Assembly: GCA_036270655.1 (NCBI GenBank)
Contig: DATBCD010000019.1
Location: 30,743-94,742, forward strand
Direction: 5' to 3'
Source: VBCK01 sp036270655
Lineage (GTDB): Bacteria > Pseudomonadota > Gammaproteobacteria > Burkholderiales > Burkholderiaceae_F
DNA: 64,000 bases
Below the pieces are notes generated by a model. The model had not been told where the DNA came from. It was given only the letters and a program-made list of their open reading frames with translations, and did no database searches. Shown piece by piece: positions 40,024-48,918 of this stretch (its first letter is position 1; every line of letters begins with the position of its first letter). The position numbers were made by a program, and so were the translations under genes.

Positions 40024-40587
40024 ATGTCCCTGATCAACACCGCCGTGAAGCCGTTCAAGGCGAACGCCTACCGCAACGGCAAGTTCATCACTGTTTCCGA
40101 CGCCGACCTGAAGGGAAAATGGTCGGTCGTCGTGTTCTATCCGGCCGACTTCACCTTCGTCTGCCCGACCGAGCTGGAGGATCTGGCCGAGCATTACCCC
40201 GAGTTCCGGAAGATCGGCGTGGAGATCTACGCCGTGTCGACCGACACGCATTTCGCGCACAAGGCCTGGCACGACACCTCCGAGGCGATCCGCAAGGTCG
40301 AGTACGTGATGATCGGCGACCCGACCGGTCGCATCACGCGCAACTTCGAAGTCATGATCGAGGAGGAAGGCCTGGCGCTGCGAGGCTCCTTCCTGATCAA
40401 CCCGGAAGGTCAGATCAAGCTGTGCGAGATCCACGACAACGGCATCGGCCGCGATGCCTCCGAATTGCTCCGCAAGGTAAAGGCGGCGCAGTACGTGGCC
40501 TCCCACCCGGGCGAAGTATGCCCGGCGCGATGGAAGGAAGGCGACAAGACGCTGAAGCCCTCGCTCGACCTCGTGGGCAAGATCTAG
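40024..40587 (+). CDS. ahpC: Alkyl hydroperoxide reductase subunit C (peroxiredoxin)
   Basis: 187 aa from the ATG at 40024. Typical 2-Cys peroxiredoxin: peroxidatic Cys in F-T-F-V-C-P-T-E near residue 47 and resolving Cys in G-E-V-C-P-A near residue 166. Starts M-S-L-I-N-T, as the enterobacterial protein does. It reduces H2O2 and organic hydroperoxides in the cytoplasm and is re-reduced by AhpF, encoded next. The OxyR-like operator lies upstream, so peroxide induction is expected. A structured repeat, not a stop signal with a T-run, separates it from ahpF. Confidence 0.97.
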   Translation: MSLINTAVKPFKANAYRNGKFITVSDADLKGKWSVVVFYPADFTFVCPTELEDLAEHYPEFRKIGVEIYAVSTDTHFAHKAWHDTSEAIRKVEYVMIGDPTGRITRNFEVMIEEEGLALRGSFLINPEGQIKLCEIHDNGIGRDASELLRKVKAAQYVASHPGEVCPARWKEGDKTLKPSLDLVGKI

Positions 40588-40642
40588 GAAAAGCTTCCCT
40601 CCCCCACGCAGTGGGACAGGGGCCGGGGGTGAGGGTTCCCGC

Positions 40643-40710
40643 AAGGACGTCTTGCCGTTGCGAACACCCTTACCCTGCCCTCTCCCGCAAGCGGGAGAGG
40701 GGACGTCCTT
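40643..40710. repeat. Dispersed palindromic repeat between ahpC and ahpF, copy 1
   Basis: Core hairpin at 40678-40701: CCCTCTCCCGC and GCGGGAGAGGG, perfect 11-bp arms with an AA loop. It is enclosed by a 9-bp inverted repeat, AAGGACGTC (40643-40651) and GACGTCCTT (40702-40710). The left part (GGACGTCTTGCCGTTGC) recurs with the same hairpin at 53837-53894. It lies inside the ahpC-ahpF operon and may lower or stabilise one part of the mRNA. Also in the gap: no gene. Confidence 0.75.
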
Positions 40711-40733
40711 CCCGTTATTCAAAGGAGCCCGTC

Positions 40734-42320
40734 GTGCTGGATGCCGACCTCAAGACCCAGTTGAAAGCCTATCTCGAGAGGGTCACCCGGCCGATCGAGC
40801 TGATCGCCTCGCTCGATTCCGGTCCGAAGTCGCAGGAGCTGCTCGCGCTGCTGCGCGACATCGCCTCGCTGAGCGACCGGGTGAGCGTGGACACCTCGGG
40901 CGACGACGCGCGCAGACCGTCGTTCACGATCCGGCGCGCCGGCACCGACATCGGCGTGACCTTCGCCGGCATCCCGCTGGGCCACGAATTCACCTCGCTG
41001 GTGCTGGCGCTGCTGCAGGTCGGTGGGCATCCGGCCAAGGTGGATGCCGCCGTGGCCGAGCAGGTACGGAGCCTTGCGGGCGAATACCGCTTCGAGACCT
41101 TCATGTCGCTGTCGTGCCACAGCTGCCCGGACACGGTGCAGGCGCTGAACCTGATCAGCGTTTTGAATCCGCGCATCCGGCACGTGGCGATCGATGGAGC
41201 GCTTTTCCAGGACGAGGTGGCCGCGCGCCAGGTGATGTCCGTTCCGGCGGTTTTTCTGAACGGCGAGCCTTTCGACCAGGGGCGCCTGAGCATCGAGCAA
41301 ATCGCCGCCCGCCTCGACAGCGGCACGGCTGCGCGCGAAGCTGCATCCATCGCGGCAAAGCCCGCCTTCGACGTGCTCGTCCTCGGCGGCGGGCCAGCCG
41401 GCGCCGCCGCGGCCATCTATGCGGCTCGCAAGGGCATCCGCACGGGAGTCGTCGCCGAGCGGTTCGGCGGGCAGGTGCTGGATACCCTGTCGATCGAGAA
41501 CATGGTTTCGGTTCCCTACACCGAGGGGCCGAAGTTCGCCTCCGCCCTGGAACAGCACGTCGACAACTATGACGTGGACGTGATGCGGCTGCAGCGCGTC
41601 GAGCGGCTCGTGCCGGCCGCGCTGCCCGGCGGGCTGGCCGAGGTCCGTCTGGCGAGCGGTGCTTCACTGAAAGCCAGGACCGTGGTGATATCCACCGGCG
41701 CGCGCTGGCGCAACATGAATGTGCCCGGCGAGCAGGAGTACCGCAACAAGGGGGTGACCTACTGCCCGCACTGCGACGGGCCGCTCTTCAAGGGCAAGCG
41801 CGTGGCCGTGATCGGCGGGGGCAACTCGGGCGTGGAGGCCGCGATCGACCTGGCCGGCATCGTGAGCCACGTGACGCTGCTCGAATTCGACGGCACGCTG
41901 CGTGCCGACGAAGTGCTGCAGCGCAAGCTCCGCAGCATGGCGAATATCGAGGTGATCGTCAGCGCGCAGACGACCGAAGTGGTGGGCGACGGCAGGAAAG
42001 TGGTGGGTATCGCCTACACGGACCGGCAGTCCGGCGCGAGCCACCGCCTCGATCTGGACGGAATCTTCGTCCAGATCGGGCTGTTGCCGAACGCCGACTG
42101 GCTCAAGGGCACGGTGAAGCTGTCGCCGCGCGGCGAGATCGAGGTCGACGCGCACGGCCGCACCTCCGCGCCGGGGGTGTTCGCGGCGGGAGACGTCACC
42201 ACATCGCCCTTCAAGCAGATCGTCATCGCGATGGGCGATGGGGCCAAGGCGGCATTGAGCGCTTTCGATCACCTGATCCGGCTGCCGGTGGGCGCCGAGG
42301 AAGAAGCGATTGCGGTTTGA
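40734..42320 (+). CDS. ahpF: Alkyl hydroperoxide reductase subunit F (FAD/NAD-disulfide reductase)
   Basis: 528 aa from the GTG at 40734, which AAGGAG precedes at 6-nt spacing; the open frame starts far earlier but that part shadows ahpC. The N-terminal double thioredoxin-fold region (1-195) has the redox pair C-H-S-C near residue 130. The FAD domain begins with G-G-G-P-A-G-A-A near 218, the NAD domain has G-G-G-N-S-G-V-E-A near 362, and the active-site disulfide is C-P-H-C near 345; F-A-A-G-D-V-T near 485 closes the FAD site. It passes electrons from NADH through FAD and both disulfides to AhpC. Complete and typical in length. Confidence 0.97.
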   Translation: MLDADLKTQLKAYLERVTRPIELIASLDSGPKSQELLALLRDIASLSDRVSVDTSGDDARRPSFTIRRAGTDIGVTFAGIPLGHEFTSLVLALLQVGGHPAKVDAAVAEQVRSLAGEYRFETFMSLSCHSCPDTVQALNLISVLNPRIRHVAIDGALFQDEVAARQVMSVPAVFLNGEPFDQGRLSIEQIAARLDSGTAAREAASIAAKPAFDVLVLGGGPAGAAAAIYAARKGIRTGVVAERFGGQVLDTLSIENMVSVPYTEGPKFASALEQHVDNYDVDVMRLQRVERLVPAALPGGLAEVRLASGASLKARTVVISTGARWRNMNVPGEQEYRNKGVTYCPHCDGPLFKGKRVAVIGGGNSGVEAAIDLAGIVSHVTLLEFDGTLRADEVLQRKLRSMANIEVIVSAQTTEVVGDGRKVVGIAYTDRQSGASHRLDLDGIFVQIGLLPNADWLKGTVKLSPRGEIEVDAHGRTSAPGVFAAGDVTTSPFKQIVIAMGDGAKAALSAFDHLIRLPVGAEEEAIAV

Positions 42321-42368
42321 GCGGCGGCACCGTACGCAGCTCGGGCTCGTCCGACAAACGGCCCTGCA

Positions 42369-44132
42369 CTAAGCCGCTTCTGGCGTGGATGACCGAATGC
42401 CACGACCGATGTCCAACTGGTGGTCGTGAAATGCCGCGAGGGTGGAACGGTGGCCCACGCTGACGATCGTTGCGCGGCGAAGGCGCTCGCGGAGCAGGCG
42501 ATACAGCATCGCCTCACTCGCCTCGTCGAGTGCGGAGGTCGCCTCATCGAGAAAGAGCCAATCGGGCCGCTGCAGCAGAGCGCGCGCGAAGGCGAGGCGC
42601 TGTTGCTCGCCCGGCGACAGCACCATCGCCCAGTTGGCCGATTCGTCCAGCCGGTCCGCGAGGTACGACACTTCGCAAGCGGCGAGCACCTCGCGCAGCG
42701 CGTCGTCGGTGAACGCCGCGTGCGCCGACGGATAGCAAAGCGCGTCGCGCAGCGTGCCGACCGGAAGATAGGCTCGCTGCGGCAGAAACAGCATCCGCGC
42801 GCGTGCCGGGACTTCGATGACGCCGAAACCGAACGGCCATATTCCCGCGATCGCGCGCACGAGCGTGCTCTTGCCGGTCCCGCTGGCGCCTTTGATCAGC
42901 CACGACTCCCCTGCGCGCACTGATACGTCGAGATCGGCGACAAGAGGCGTGCCGTCCGGCAGCGCGACGGCGACGTGCCGCAGGTCGATCGACCGCGCAG
43001 CGTGCGGCACCCGCCTGAGACCCGCATCGGCGGCGTGGGCTCGCGCGTCGACGATCGCGGCGGTAAAGCCGTTCAGACGGTCGACGGTGGCCTTCCACTG
43101 CGCGAGCGCCGCATATGCGCCGACGAACCAGCTGAGCGCGCCTTGGACCTGCCCGAACGCCTGCGCGGTCTGCATCAGGCCGCCGAGCTGCATCGCCCCC
43201 GAGAAGTAGCGCGGTGCGGCGGCGAGGACCGGAAACACGACTGCGACCTGGTTGTATCCGGACGTGAACCAGGTCAGGCGCTTTTGCCGCTTCATGATCG
43301 CCCACCAGTTCGCGGCGATCTGCCCGAAACGGCCGCGCAAAGCGGCCGTCTCCGCCTCCTCACCACGGTACAGGGCGATTGGTTCGGCGTTTTCGCGAAG
43401 ACGTACCAGCGCGAAGCGGAAATCCGCTTCGAAGCGCTGCTGATCGAAGTTAAGCCGCACCAGCGGCGCGCCGATGCGGTGTGTGAGCCATGTTCCGAGC
43501 AGCGAGTACAGGAGCGCGGCCCACAACATGTAGCCGGGAATGGCAATGTGACTGCGGCCGATGGATACATCGAGCGTCCCCGACAACCCCCACAGAATCG
43601 TGGCGAACGACGCGAGCGTGACGATCGAGCTCAGCAGGCCGAGACCGAGCGTGAGCGTGCCATCGACGAAAAGCTGCAGGTCGTTTGCGATCCGCTGGTC
43701 GGCGTTGTCAGGACGCTGTCCCGCGACCTCCAGCTGGAAATACGCGCGATCGCCCAGCCATTGCCCGAGGTAGTGGTCGGTGAGCCAGCGCCGCCAGCGA
43801 ATCTGCAGCATCTGGCCGAGGTACGTCTGGTACACCGCGAGGACGATGTACACCAGCGCGAGTCCACAGAAAACCGCCAGCTCGCGCGAGAACAAATGCA
43901 CGTCGTGCTGCTGCAGCGCGTCGTAGAAGCGATTGTTCCAGGCCGAGAACAGGACATTGACGTAGACCAGCGCGAGATTCATCGCGACGATGACCGCGAG
44001 CAGGCCACGCGCGAACCAACGCTCGTCCGAAGCCCAGTAGGATCGGACGAGCGCCGTTACGGCACGAATGAACTGCGAAGCATCGTGCGACGACGGTCCA
44101 GGACGCTGGGTCGGTGCTCGCGTGATCCTCAC
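42369..44132 (-). CDS. SbmA/YddA-type ABC transporter (fused membrane and ATPase domains)
   Basis: 587 aa, GTG start at 44132. Residues about 20-330 form the ABC transmembrane domain of the SbmA/BacA/ABCD group (F-S-A-W-N-N-R-F-Y-D-A-L near 63, W-R-R-W-L-T near 112, N-A-D-Q-R-I near 142). Residues about 375-580 are the ATPase: Walker A G-A-S-G-T-G-K-S-T near 418, signature L-S-P-G-E-Q-Q-R near 515 and Walker B W-L-F-L-D-E-A-T near 535. YddA-like half-transporters dimerise; relatives carry fatty acyl-CoA, cobalamin or peptides, so the substrate is uncertain. It converges with ahpF with a 48-bp gap. Confidence 0.92.
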   Translation of the reverse strand: MRITRAPTQRPGPSSHDASQFIRAVTALVRSYWASDERWFARGLLAVIVAMNLALVYVNVLFSAWNNRFYDALQQHDVHLFSRELAVFCGLALVYIVLAVYQTYLGQMLQIRWRRWLTDHYLGQWLGDRAYFQLEVAGQRPDNADQRIANDLQLFVDGTLTLGLGLLSSIVTLASFATILWGLSGTLDVSIGRSHIAIPGYMLWAALLYSLLGTWLTHRIGAPLVRLNFDQQRFEADFRFALVRLRENAEPIALYRGEEAETAALRGRFGQIAANWWAIMKRQKRLTWFTSGYNQVAVVFPVLAAAPRYFSGAMQLGGLMQTAQAFGQVQGALSWFVGAYAALAQWKATVDRLNGFTAAIVDARAHAADAGLRRVPHAARSIDLRHVAVALPDGTPLVADLDVSVRAGESWLIKGASGTGKSTLVRAIAGIWPFGFGVIEVPARARMLFLPQRAYLPVGTLRDALCYPSAHAAFTDDALREVLAACEVSYLADRLDESANWAMVLSPGEQQRLAFARALLQRPDWLFLDEATSALDEASEAMLYRLLRERLRRATIVSVGHRSTLAAFHDHQLDIGRGIRSSTPEAA

Positions 44133-44486
44133 ATCGAGGCGCGCGCCATGCGACGCGAATCGGTGCGTGGCGCATTCCAGTGGGGTTGATCGGGCGCCGT
44201 AAGCGGTTCGGCAACGAATGCTTCACGATGCGCGGAACGGGTCTCGCCGCGATTTCACGCGCTGACACGTGCTATTTCAGCCGCAACCGCGGCCGGCGCT
44301 CGAAGGCGCAGCTAAGCCCGTGTTCATCTCCTCATCGCCACATATGTACCGTGTGACGGACGTAACGGCGTGTTCACTGCTTGCAACCGTGGCGCAATCA
44401 AACCTGCGTCCAATACGCGTCAATCGGGCGCAGCATGCCAGGCCGGTCGGCTGTTTTGTCCACCAACACACTTCGGAAAAGTCACC
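44133..44486. other. 354-bp intergenic region
   Basis: Lies upstream of both the minus-strand ABC transporter and a possible small plus-strand gene. No gene, repeat or terminator is evident. It should contain the promoter of the ABC transporter. Confidence 0.5.
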
Positions 44487-44681
44487 ATGAAAACCAGGTT
44501 CAACAAGGAGGTCCGTTTCTCCGCCAGCGGCGTAATTACGGCAGCTGTGCTGGTCGCGATCGTGTCGATGGCAATCTACACGCTGCTGCTGTCCAAGGCG
44601 CCGCCATCGGGAATCAGTGCTGGGTCGCCGGCCGCCCAGGTCGCCCCGGGCTGGCCACAACGAAGTGCAGGGGCGGTTTGA
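44487..44681 (+). CDS. Possible small single-helix membrane protein
   Basis: 64 aa from the ATG at 44487, weak GGAAAA upstream. M-K-T-R-F-N-K-E-V-R-F-S is followed by a hydrophobic segment (about residues 14-34, I-T-A-A-V-L-V-A-I-V-S-M-A-I-Y) and a short Pro/Ala/Gly tail. Positive N-terminus and single helix suggest an inner-membrane protein with its tail outside. No family is recognised and the ORF is short, so chance is not excluded. Confidence 0.4.
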   Translation: MKTRFNKEVRFSASGVITAAVLVAIVSMAIYTLLLSKAPPSGISAGSPAAQVAPGWPQRSAGAV

Positions 44682-44789
44682 TCCGGACTGTGACCATATG
44701 CTGGCTCACCCTGCGAGAGGCGCCAGACTTCTCAAATATCGGAGCGCATTGACCTCGCCGAACAATCATCGGCGATTCGCGCCGACCAC

Positions 44790-45566
44790 CTACAGTGCGG
44801 TGTAGGTGCCGCCGTCGACGGGAATCATCTGTCCCGTGACGAAGCGCATCTGGTCACTGCACAGCGCGACGATCGCGCCGCCGATGTCCTCGCGCATCTG
44901 GCCGAGCCGGCGCAGCGGGATCGCCGCGTAGATCTGGGCGCGCAAATGCGGATGACGCTCGAAGTGGGCCAGGGTCGCATCGGTCTCCGCGGCGGGGGCG
45001 ATACCATTGACCAGGATGTTGGCCGGACCCCATTCGCGCGCTAGAGCCTTGACGAATCCGCGCTGGGCGCTTTTCAGCGCCGCGTAGGCGGGGTTCATCG
45101 CCCCGCCGTGCAGGGCCTGCGCCGAGCTCAGAACGATGAAGCGACCACGCCCGGTATCGCGCAAATGGCGGAAGGATGCGCGCGCAAGGTAAAAGGCGGC
45201 GTCGACCGCGGTGCCCGCCTGGTCGTTCCAGCATGCGTCGTCGATCTGTTCGCATTTCACCGGCACGGCCGAAAGGCCACTCGAGGCATTGTGGATCACG
45301 ATGTCCAGGCCGCCGAATGCCGACAACGCCGCGGCGATGGCGCGTTCGACATCGCCGCACTGCGCGACATCGGTCTGGACCGAAATCGCGCGACCGCCGG
45401 CGCGAACAATCAGGTTCATCGTCTCGTCGCCGGTGGCGGCGCGGCGCGCCGCGATGACAACATTGGCCCCGGACGCCGCAAGTGCCTGGGCAATGCCACG
45501 TCCGATGCCGCCGCCGGCCCCGCTGACGATTGCGGTCCGGCCGGAAAGCAGCACGCTCGCACTCAT
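44790..45566 (-). CDS. SDR-family oxidoreductase (intact active site)
   Basis: 258 aa from the ATG at 45566, which overlaps the preceding gene's stop as ATGA. Classical SDR: cofactor motif S-G-A-G-G-G-I-G-R-G near residue 15, N-A-S-S-G near 90, catalytic Ser in I-V-L-S-S near 144 and Y-A-A-L-K near 157. Closing motif I-P-V-D-G-G. It should oxidise or reduce a hydroxyl/keto group with NAD(P). Last gene of the DUF1302-to-SDR operon and partner of the degenerate SDR upstream; a 3-hydroxy/3-keto step in acyl or steroid breakdown is plausible but unproven. Confidence 0.92.
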   Translation of the reverse strand: MSASVLLSGRTAIVSGAGGGIGRGIAQALAASGANVVIAARRAATGDETMNLIVRAGGRAISVQTDVAQCGDVERAIAAALSAFGGLDIVIHNASSGLSAVPVKCEQIDDACWNDQAGTAVDAAFYLARASFRHLRDTGRGRFIVLSSAQALHGGAMNPAYAALKSAQRGFVKALAREWGPANILVNGIAPAAETDATLAHFERHPHLRAQIYAAIPLRRLGQMREDIGGAIVALCSDQMRFVTGQMIPVDGGTYTAL

Positions 45567-46327
45567 GGCACCATCCACTCGCCGCCGTCGAGCATCAGAG
45601 TCGCGCCTGTCATCGACCTTCCGGCGCTGCTTGCAAGAAACTCGATCAATGGCAGGACTTCCGAAACCGCCGGCCGCCTTGCGAGCGCAACCGGAACCGG
45701 GTCGGGCTTCAGGGGCAGATCCGTTCTGGACAGGACGGGCGCGAGACTGACCGGTGCCAGCGCGATCCAGTTGACGGTCAGGCCGCGGCTGCCCCACTGA
45801 CGCGCAGAGGATTTCACGAGTCCGCGCTGACCCTCGGCTGCCGTGCTCAGTGCGACGAGGCCCGCCGCGCCGGCCAGGGACAGCGACGGGCCGAGGACGA
45901 CGATCGAGCCGCCGCGCGCGGCCATCTGCGCATGCGCCGCCTGCAGGCAGTAGAGCGTGGCTTTCATTGCGGCGTGGCATGCCGACGACCAGTCTTCGTC
46001 GGCCATGGTTGCCAGTTCGCGCGGCTCGATTGCGACGAGCGGAATCGCACTGTGGACGACCTGGTCGGCAGGTCCCACGCGTTCGGCGGCCTGCCGGAAC
46101 GCCGCTTCCATCGAGGCCCTCGAATCGAATCGTGTTGTGATGCGCGTGATGCCGCGCGCGACCGGTGCCTCGGCAGCCTGCCGAGCGTCGGTCATCCAGG
46201 CAACGGTCGCCCCTGTGCCGCACAGGCCCGAAGCAATGTCGAAGCCGATATCCAGCCCACAACTGACCACATAGGTCACCGCGCCGGGCCTTGCGGAATC
46301 CCCGGGCGCCAGGGCATGTTGCGTCAT
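45563..46327 (-). CDS. Degenerate SDR-fold protein lacking catalytic residues
   Basis: 254 aa from the ATG at 46327. SDR fold is recognisable from its end (G-A-T-L-M-L-D-G-G-E-W) and helix pattern (W-S-S-A-C-H-A-A-M-K, G-L-V-K-S-S-A-R-Q-W-G). The Gly-rich cofactor loop reads S-C-G-L-D-I-G-F-D in place of T-G-x-x-x-G-x-G, and the active-site Tyr-x-x-x-Lys is replaced (L-S-T-A-A-E-G-Q-R). It is thus probably not an oxidoreductase. Four-base overlap with the intact SDR downstream suggests a heteromeric pair in which this chain is structural or regulatory. It begins 76 bp after the RND gene. Confidence 0.85.
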   Translation of the reverse strand: MTQHALAPGDSARPGAVTYVVSCGLDIGFDIASGLCGTGATVAWMTDARQAAEAPVARGITRITTRFDSRASMEAAFRQAAERVGPADQVVHSAIPLVAIEPRELATMADEDWSSACHAAMKATLYCLQAAHAQMAARGGSIVVLGPSLSLAGAAGLVALSTAAEGQRGLVKSSARQWGSRGLTVNWIALAPVSLAPVLSRTDLPLKPDPVPVALARRPAVSEVLPLIEFLASSAGRSMTGATLMLDGGEWMVP

Positions 46328-46403
46328 CCTCGTTCTCCCGCGTGGTCGTGTTCGCCTGGTTCCTCTGGCGCCCCGAAGATTCCGGCAGGCCTGGCCGGCA
46401 GCT

Positions 46404-48908
46404 CTACGGCACCGCGCTCGCCGCGGCGACGCACGCCGGCACGCGCACCGGCTGCACCGCATCCTCCACGTCTTCGTCGGGGTTCCGGCTCGGTTGCGGC
46501 GGACCCGCGCCCTGTGCAGCTTGCGGCGTGCGCAACAGGAAGTACGACAGCGCGGGTATCAGAACCAGGGCACCGACCATGTTCCAGAGGAACATGAACG
46601 TCAGCAGGATACCCATGTCCGTCTGGAACTTGATCGGCGACCACGCCCACGAACAGACGCCGGCCGCCATCGTCAATCCGATCAGCGCGACGACCTTGCC
46701 GGTGAAATTCAACGAGATCCGATACGCCTGCGGCAGTGTGGCCCCATGACGTTGCGCGTACAGCTGGACGCTCAACAGGTAGAGGGCGTAATCGACGCCG
46801 ACGCCAACGCCCAGAGCGATCACCGGCAGCGTTGCGACCTTGACGCCGATGCCCAGCGTGACCATCAGTGCCTCGCACAGGGTGGACGTCACCAGCAGCG
46901 GGATCACGGCGACAACCACTGCACGCCAGCTGCGGAACGTAATCAAGCAAAGGACGACGACCGCCGAGTAGAGCAGGACCAGCATCCGCAATCGGTCCGC
47001 GCCGACGACCGCATTCGTCGACGCCTCGATGCCGGCACTGCCGGCGGCGAGCAGGAACTGCCTGTCTGCGGTGTCGTGTTCGGCCGCAAACCCGTCGGCG
47101 GCCGCGGCCACAGCGACCAGGGTATCGGCCTTGTGGTCCGCGAGATAGGCGATCACTGGCGATATCGTGCATTCGAGGCTCGCGAGCTCCGGGCGCTCGC
47201 TCTTCATGATGTCCGTCGCCTTGGCGAGGTCGACCTTGACACGGGTGATCGCGAGCCACTTGGGGTTGCCCTCGAAGTTGCCGGCATTGATCTGGCGCAC
47301 GCCGTCGGCAGCGCTTCGCACCTCGAGCACGCCGGGTGTGTCGCGCAGCCGTTCGCCGAGGCGATTCATCTCGGTCAGGGTTTCGAACGTCTCACAGCCA
47401 CCAACCGGCGTTCTGGTCATCACGACAAACAGATCGCTCGAAGTGGCGTAGTGCTGGTTCACATACGCCAGATCGGTGTTGTAGCGGGAGTCCGGGCGCA
47501 GCTCCGGCGCCCCGGCATCCAGGTCGCCCACCTTGAGCGCGAGGCTGACCAGCAATGCGCAACCCGCAGCCACGCCGGTCACCAGCAGCGCGACCGAAGC
47601 CCATCTGCGCTCGGTGAACCGGTCCAACAGACGCCATGCCCGTCCCACGGCGCCGCCGCCGCTCGCCTCCTTGCTGTCGTCGCGCAGCTGGCGTTGTGCC
47701 GCCTGCGCGCTGACCCCCGTAAAGGACAGCATGACCGGCATCAGAATCAGTTTGGTGAAGATCAGTACGCCGACGCCGATGCTGGTGGTCAGCGCAAGGT
47801 CCCGGATCACCGGGATGTCGATGACCATCAGGACCGCGAATCCGACGATATTTGTCAGCAGCGCCGTGAGCCCGGCAAGAAACAGGCGCCGGAAGGTGTA
47901 GCGCGCCGCAACGTACTTGTGCGTGCCGCGCGCGATATCCTGCATGATGCCGTTCATCTTCTGGGCACCATGCGACAGCCCGATCGCGAAGATCAGGAAC
48001 GGGACCAGGATCGAGTACGGGTCGAGCTCGAAGTGCATCAGGTGCATCAGGCCGAGCAGCCAGACGACCCCCAGGGCCGCGCTGCCGACCAGCAGCAGCG
48101 TGCTGCGCACGCAGCGCGTGTAGATGAAGATAATCGCGGTGGCGATCAGTGCGGACAAGGCGAAATACCGGAGCACCTGGGCCAGGCCGGCGATCAGGTC
48201 ACCGACCAGCTTGGCAAAGCCGACGATGCGGATGCGGACGCCGTCGCCCTGGAGCGCGCGGATCTCCTCGAGGATCCGGTTCAGCGCGACATAGTCGATC
48301 GGCTCGCCTGTCACCGGGATCCGGTCGAGCAGCGGCACGACGACCGCGCTCGATCTCAGGTCGTTGCCGACCAGGCTGCCGATAATGTCGGCATGCTGCA
48401 CGTTGTTGCGCAATTCGGCCATCTTCGCCGCTGAGCCGTCGTAGTTGTCCGGCATCACCGGGCCACCCGCCACGCCGGCCTCGGTCACCTGGGTCCAACG
48501 CACGATCGGCATCCAGATCGACTTGACCCACGAGCGATCGACGCCTTTGGTCGGATAGATCCGGTCGTTGACCCGCCGCAGTATTTCGAGGTAATGGGGA
48601 TCGAAGATGTCGCCGGCGGTGTTTTCGACCACGATCTGCACGCGGTTGCCGAGTCCCGCCAGGCTGCGCTGGTTGGCAAAGTAGTTCTTGATCCACGGGT
48701 GCGACTGCGGAATCATCCGCTCGAAGTTCGCGTTGACCGTCAAGCCGCTCGCGCTCCAGCCGAGCAGGATTGACAGCACGAGCACGCCGACGAGCACCGC
48801 CAGTCGATGGTTGAAGATCAGGCGCTCGAGGCGGTTGCCGGATTGGCGGTCGAACGAACCCGAGTCGGCTACCACCGGAAACCGGTCCGCGCCCGCATCC
48901 AGACTCAT
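46404..48908 (-). CDS. RND/MMPL-family transporter
   Basis: 834 aa, ATG at 48908. Topology is RND-like with two halves: a first helix (about 35-55), a large periplasmic loop (to about 230), five helices, a second single helix (about 420), another loop, and five helices near the end. The first half carries G-L-S-H-G-A-Q-K-M-N near 315 and the second G-V-G-V-D-Y-A-L-Y near 705, typical of the MMPL/HpnN-like branch that moves lipids and other hydrophobic molecules. It lies in an operon with DUF1302, DUF1329 and YCF48-like proteins, a set found next to steroid and hydrocarbon catabolism genes. Direction of transport cannot be told. Confidence 0.9.
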   Translation of the reverse strand: MSLDAGADRFPVVADSGSFDRQSGNRLERLIFNHRLAVLVGVLVLSILLGWSASGLTVNANFERMIPQSHPWIKNYFANQRSLAGLGNRVQIVVENTAGDIFDPHYLEILRRVNDRIYPTKGVDRSWVKSIWMPIVRWTQVTEAGVAGGPVMPDNYDGSAAKMAELRNNVQHADIIGSLVGNDLRSSAVVVPLLDRIPVTGEPIDYVALNRILEEIRALQGDGVRIRIVGFAKLVGDLIAGLAQVLRYFALSALIATAIIFIYTRCVRSTLLLVGSAALGVVWLLGLMHLMHFELDPYSILVPFLIFAIGLSHGAQKMNGIMQDIARGTHKYVAARYTFRRLFLAGLTALLTNIVGFAVLMVIDIPVIRDLALTTSIGVGVLIFTKLILMPVMLSFTGVSAQAAQRQLRDDSKEASGGGAVGRAWRLLDRFTERRWASVALLVTGVAAGCALLVSLALKVGDLDAGAPELRPDSRYNTDLAYVNQHYATSSDLFVVMTRTPVGGCETFETLTEMNRLGERLRDTPGVLEVRSAADGVRQINAGNFEGNPKWLAITRVKVDLAKATDIMKSERPELASLECTISPVIAYLADHKADTLVAVAAAADGFAAEHDTADRQFLLAAGSAGIEASTNAVVGADRLRMLVLLYSAVVVLCLITFRSWRAVVVAVIPLLVTSTLCEALMVTLGIGVKVATLPVIALGVGVGVDYALYLLSVQLYAQRHGATLPQAYRISLNFTGKVVALIGLTMAAGVCSWAWSPIKFQTDMGILLTFMFLWNMVGALVLIPALSYFLLRTPQAAQGAGPPQPSRNPDEDVEDAVQPVRVPACVAAASAVP

Positions 48909-48918
48909 CGGTCTGTCC

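Noticed and set aside
46494..48434. 646-codon plus-strand open frame
   Set aside because: Antisense to the RND transporter; very high Gln/Arg/Asp content without hydrophobic core.
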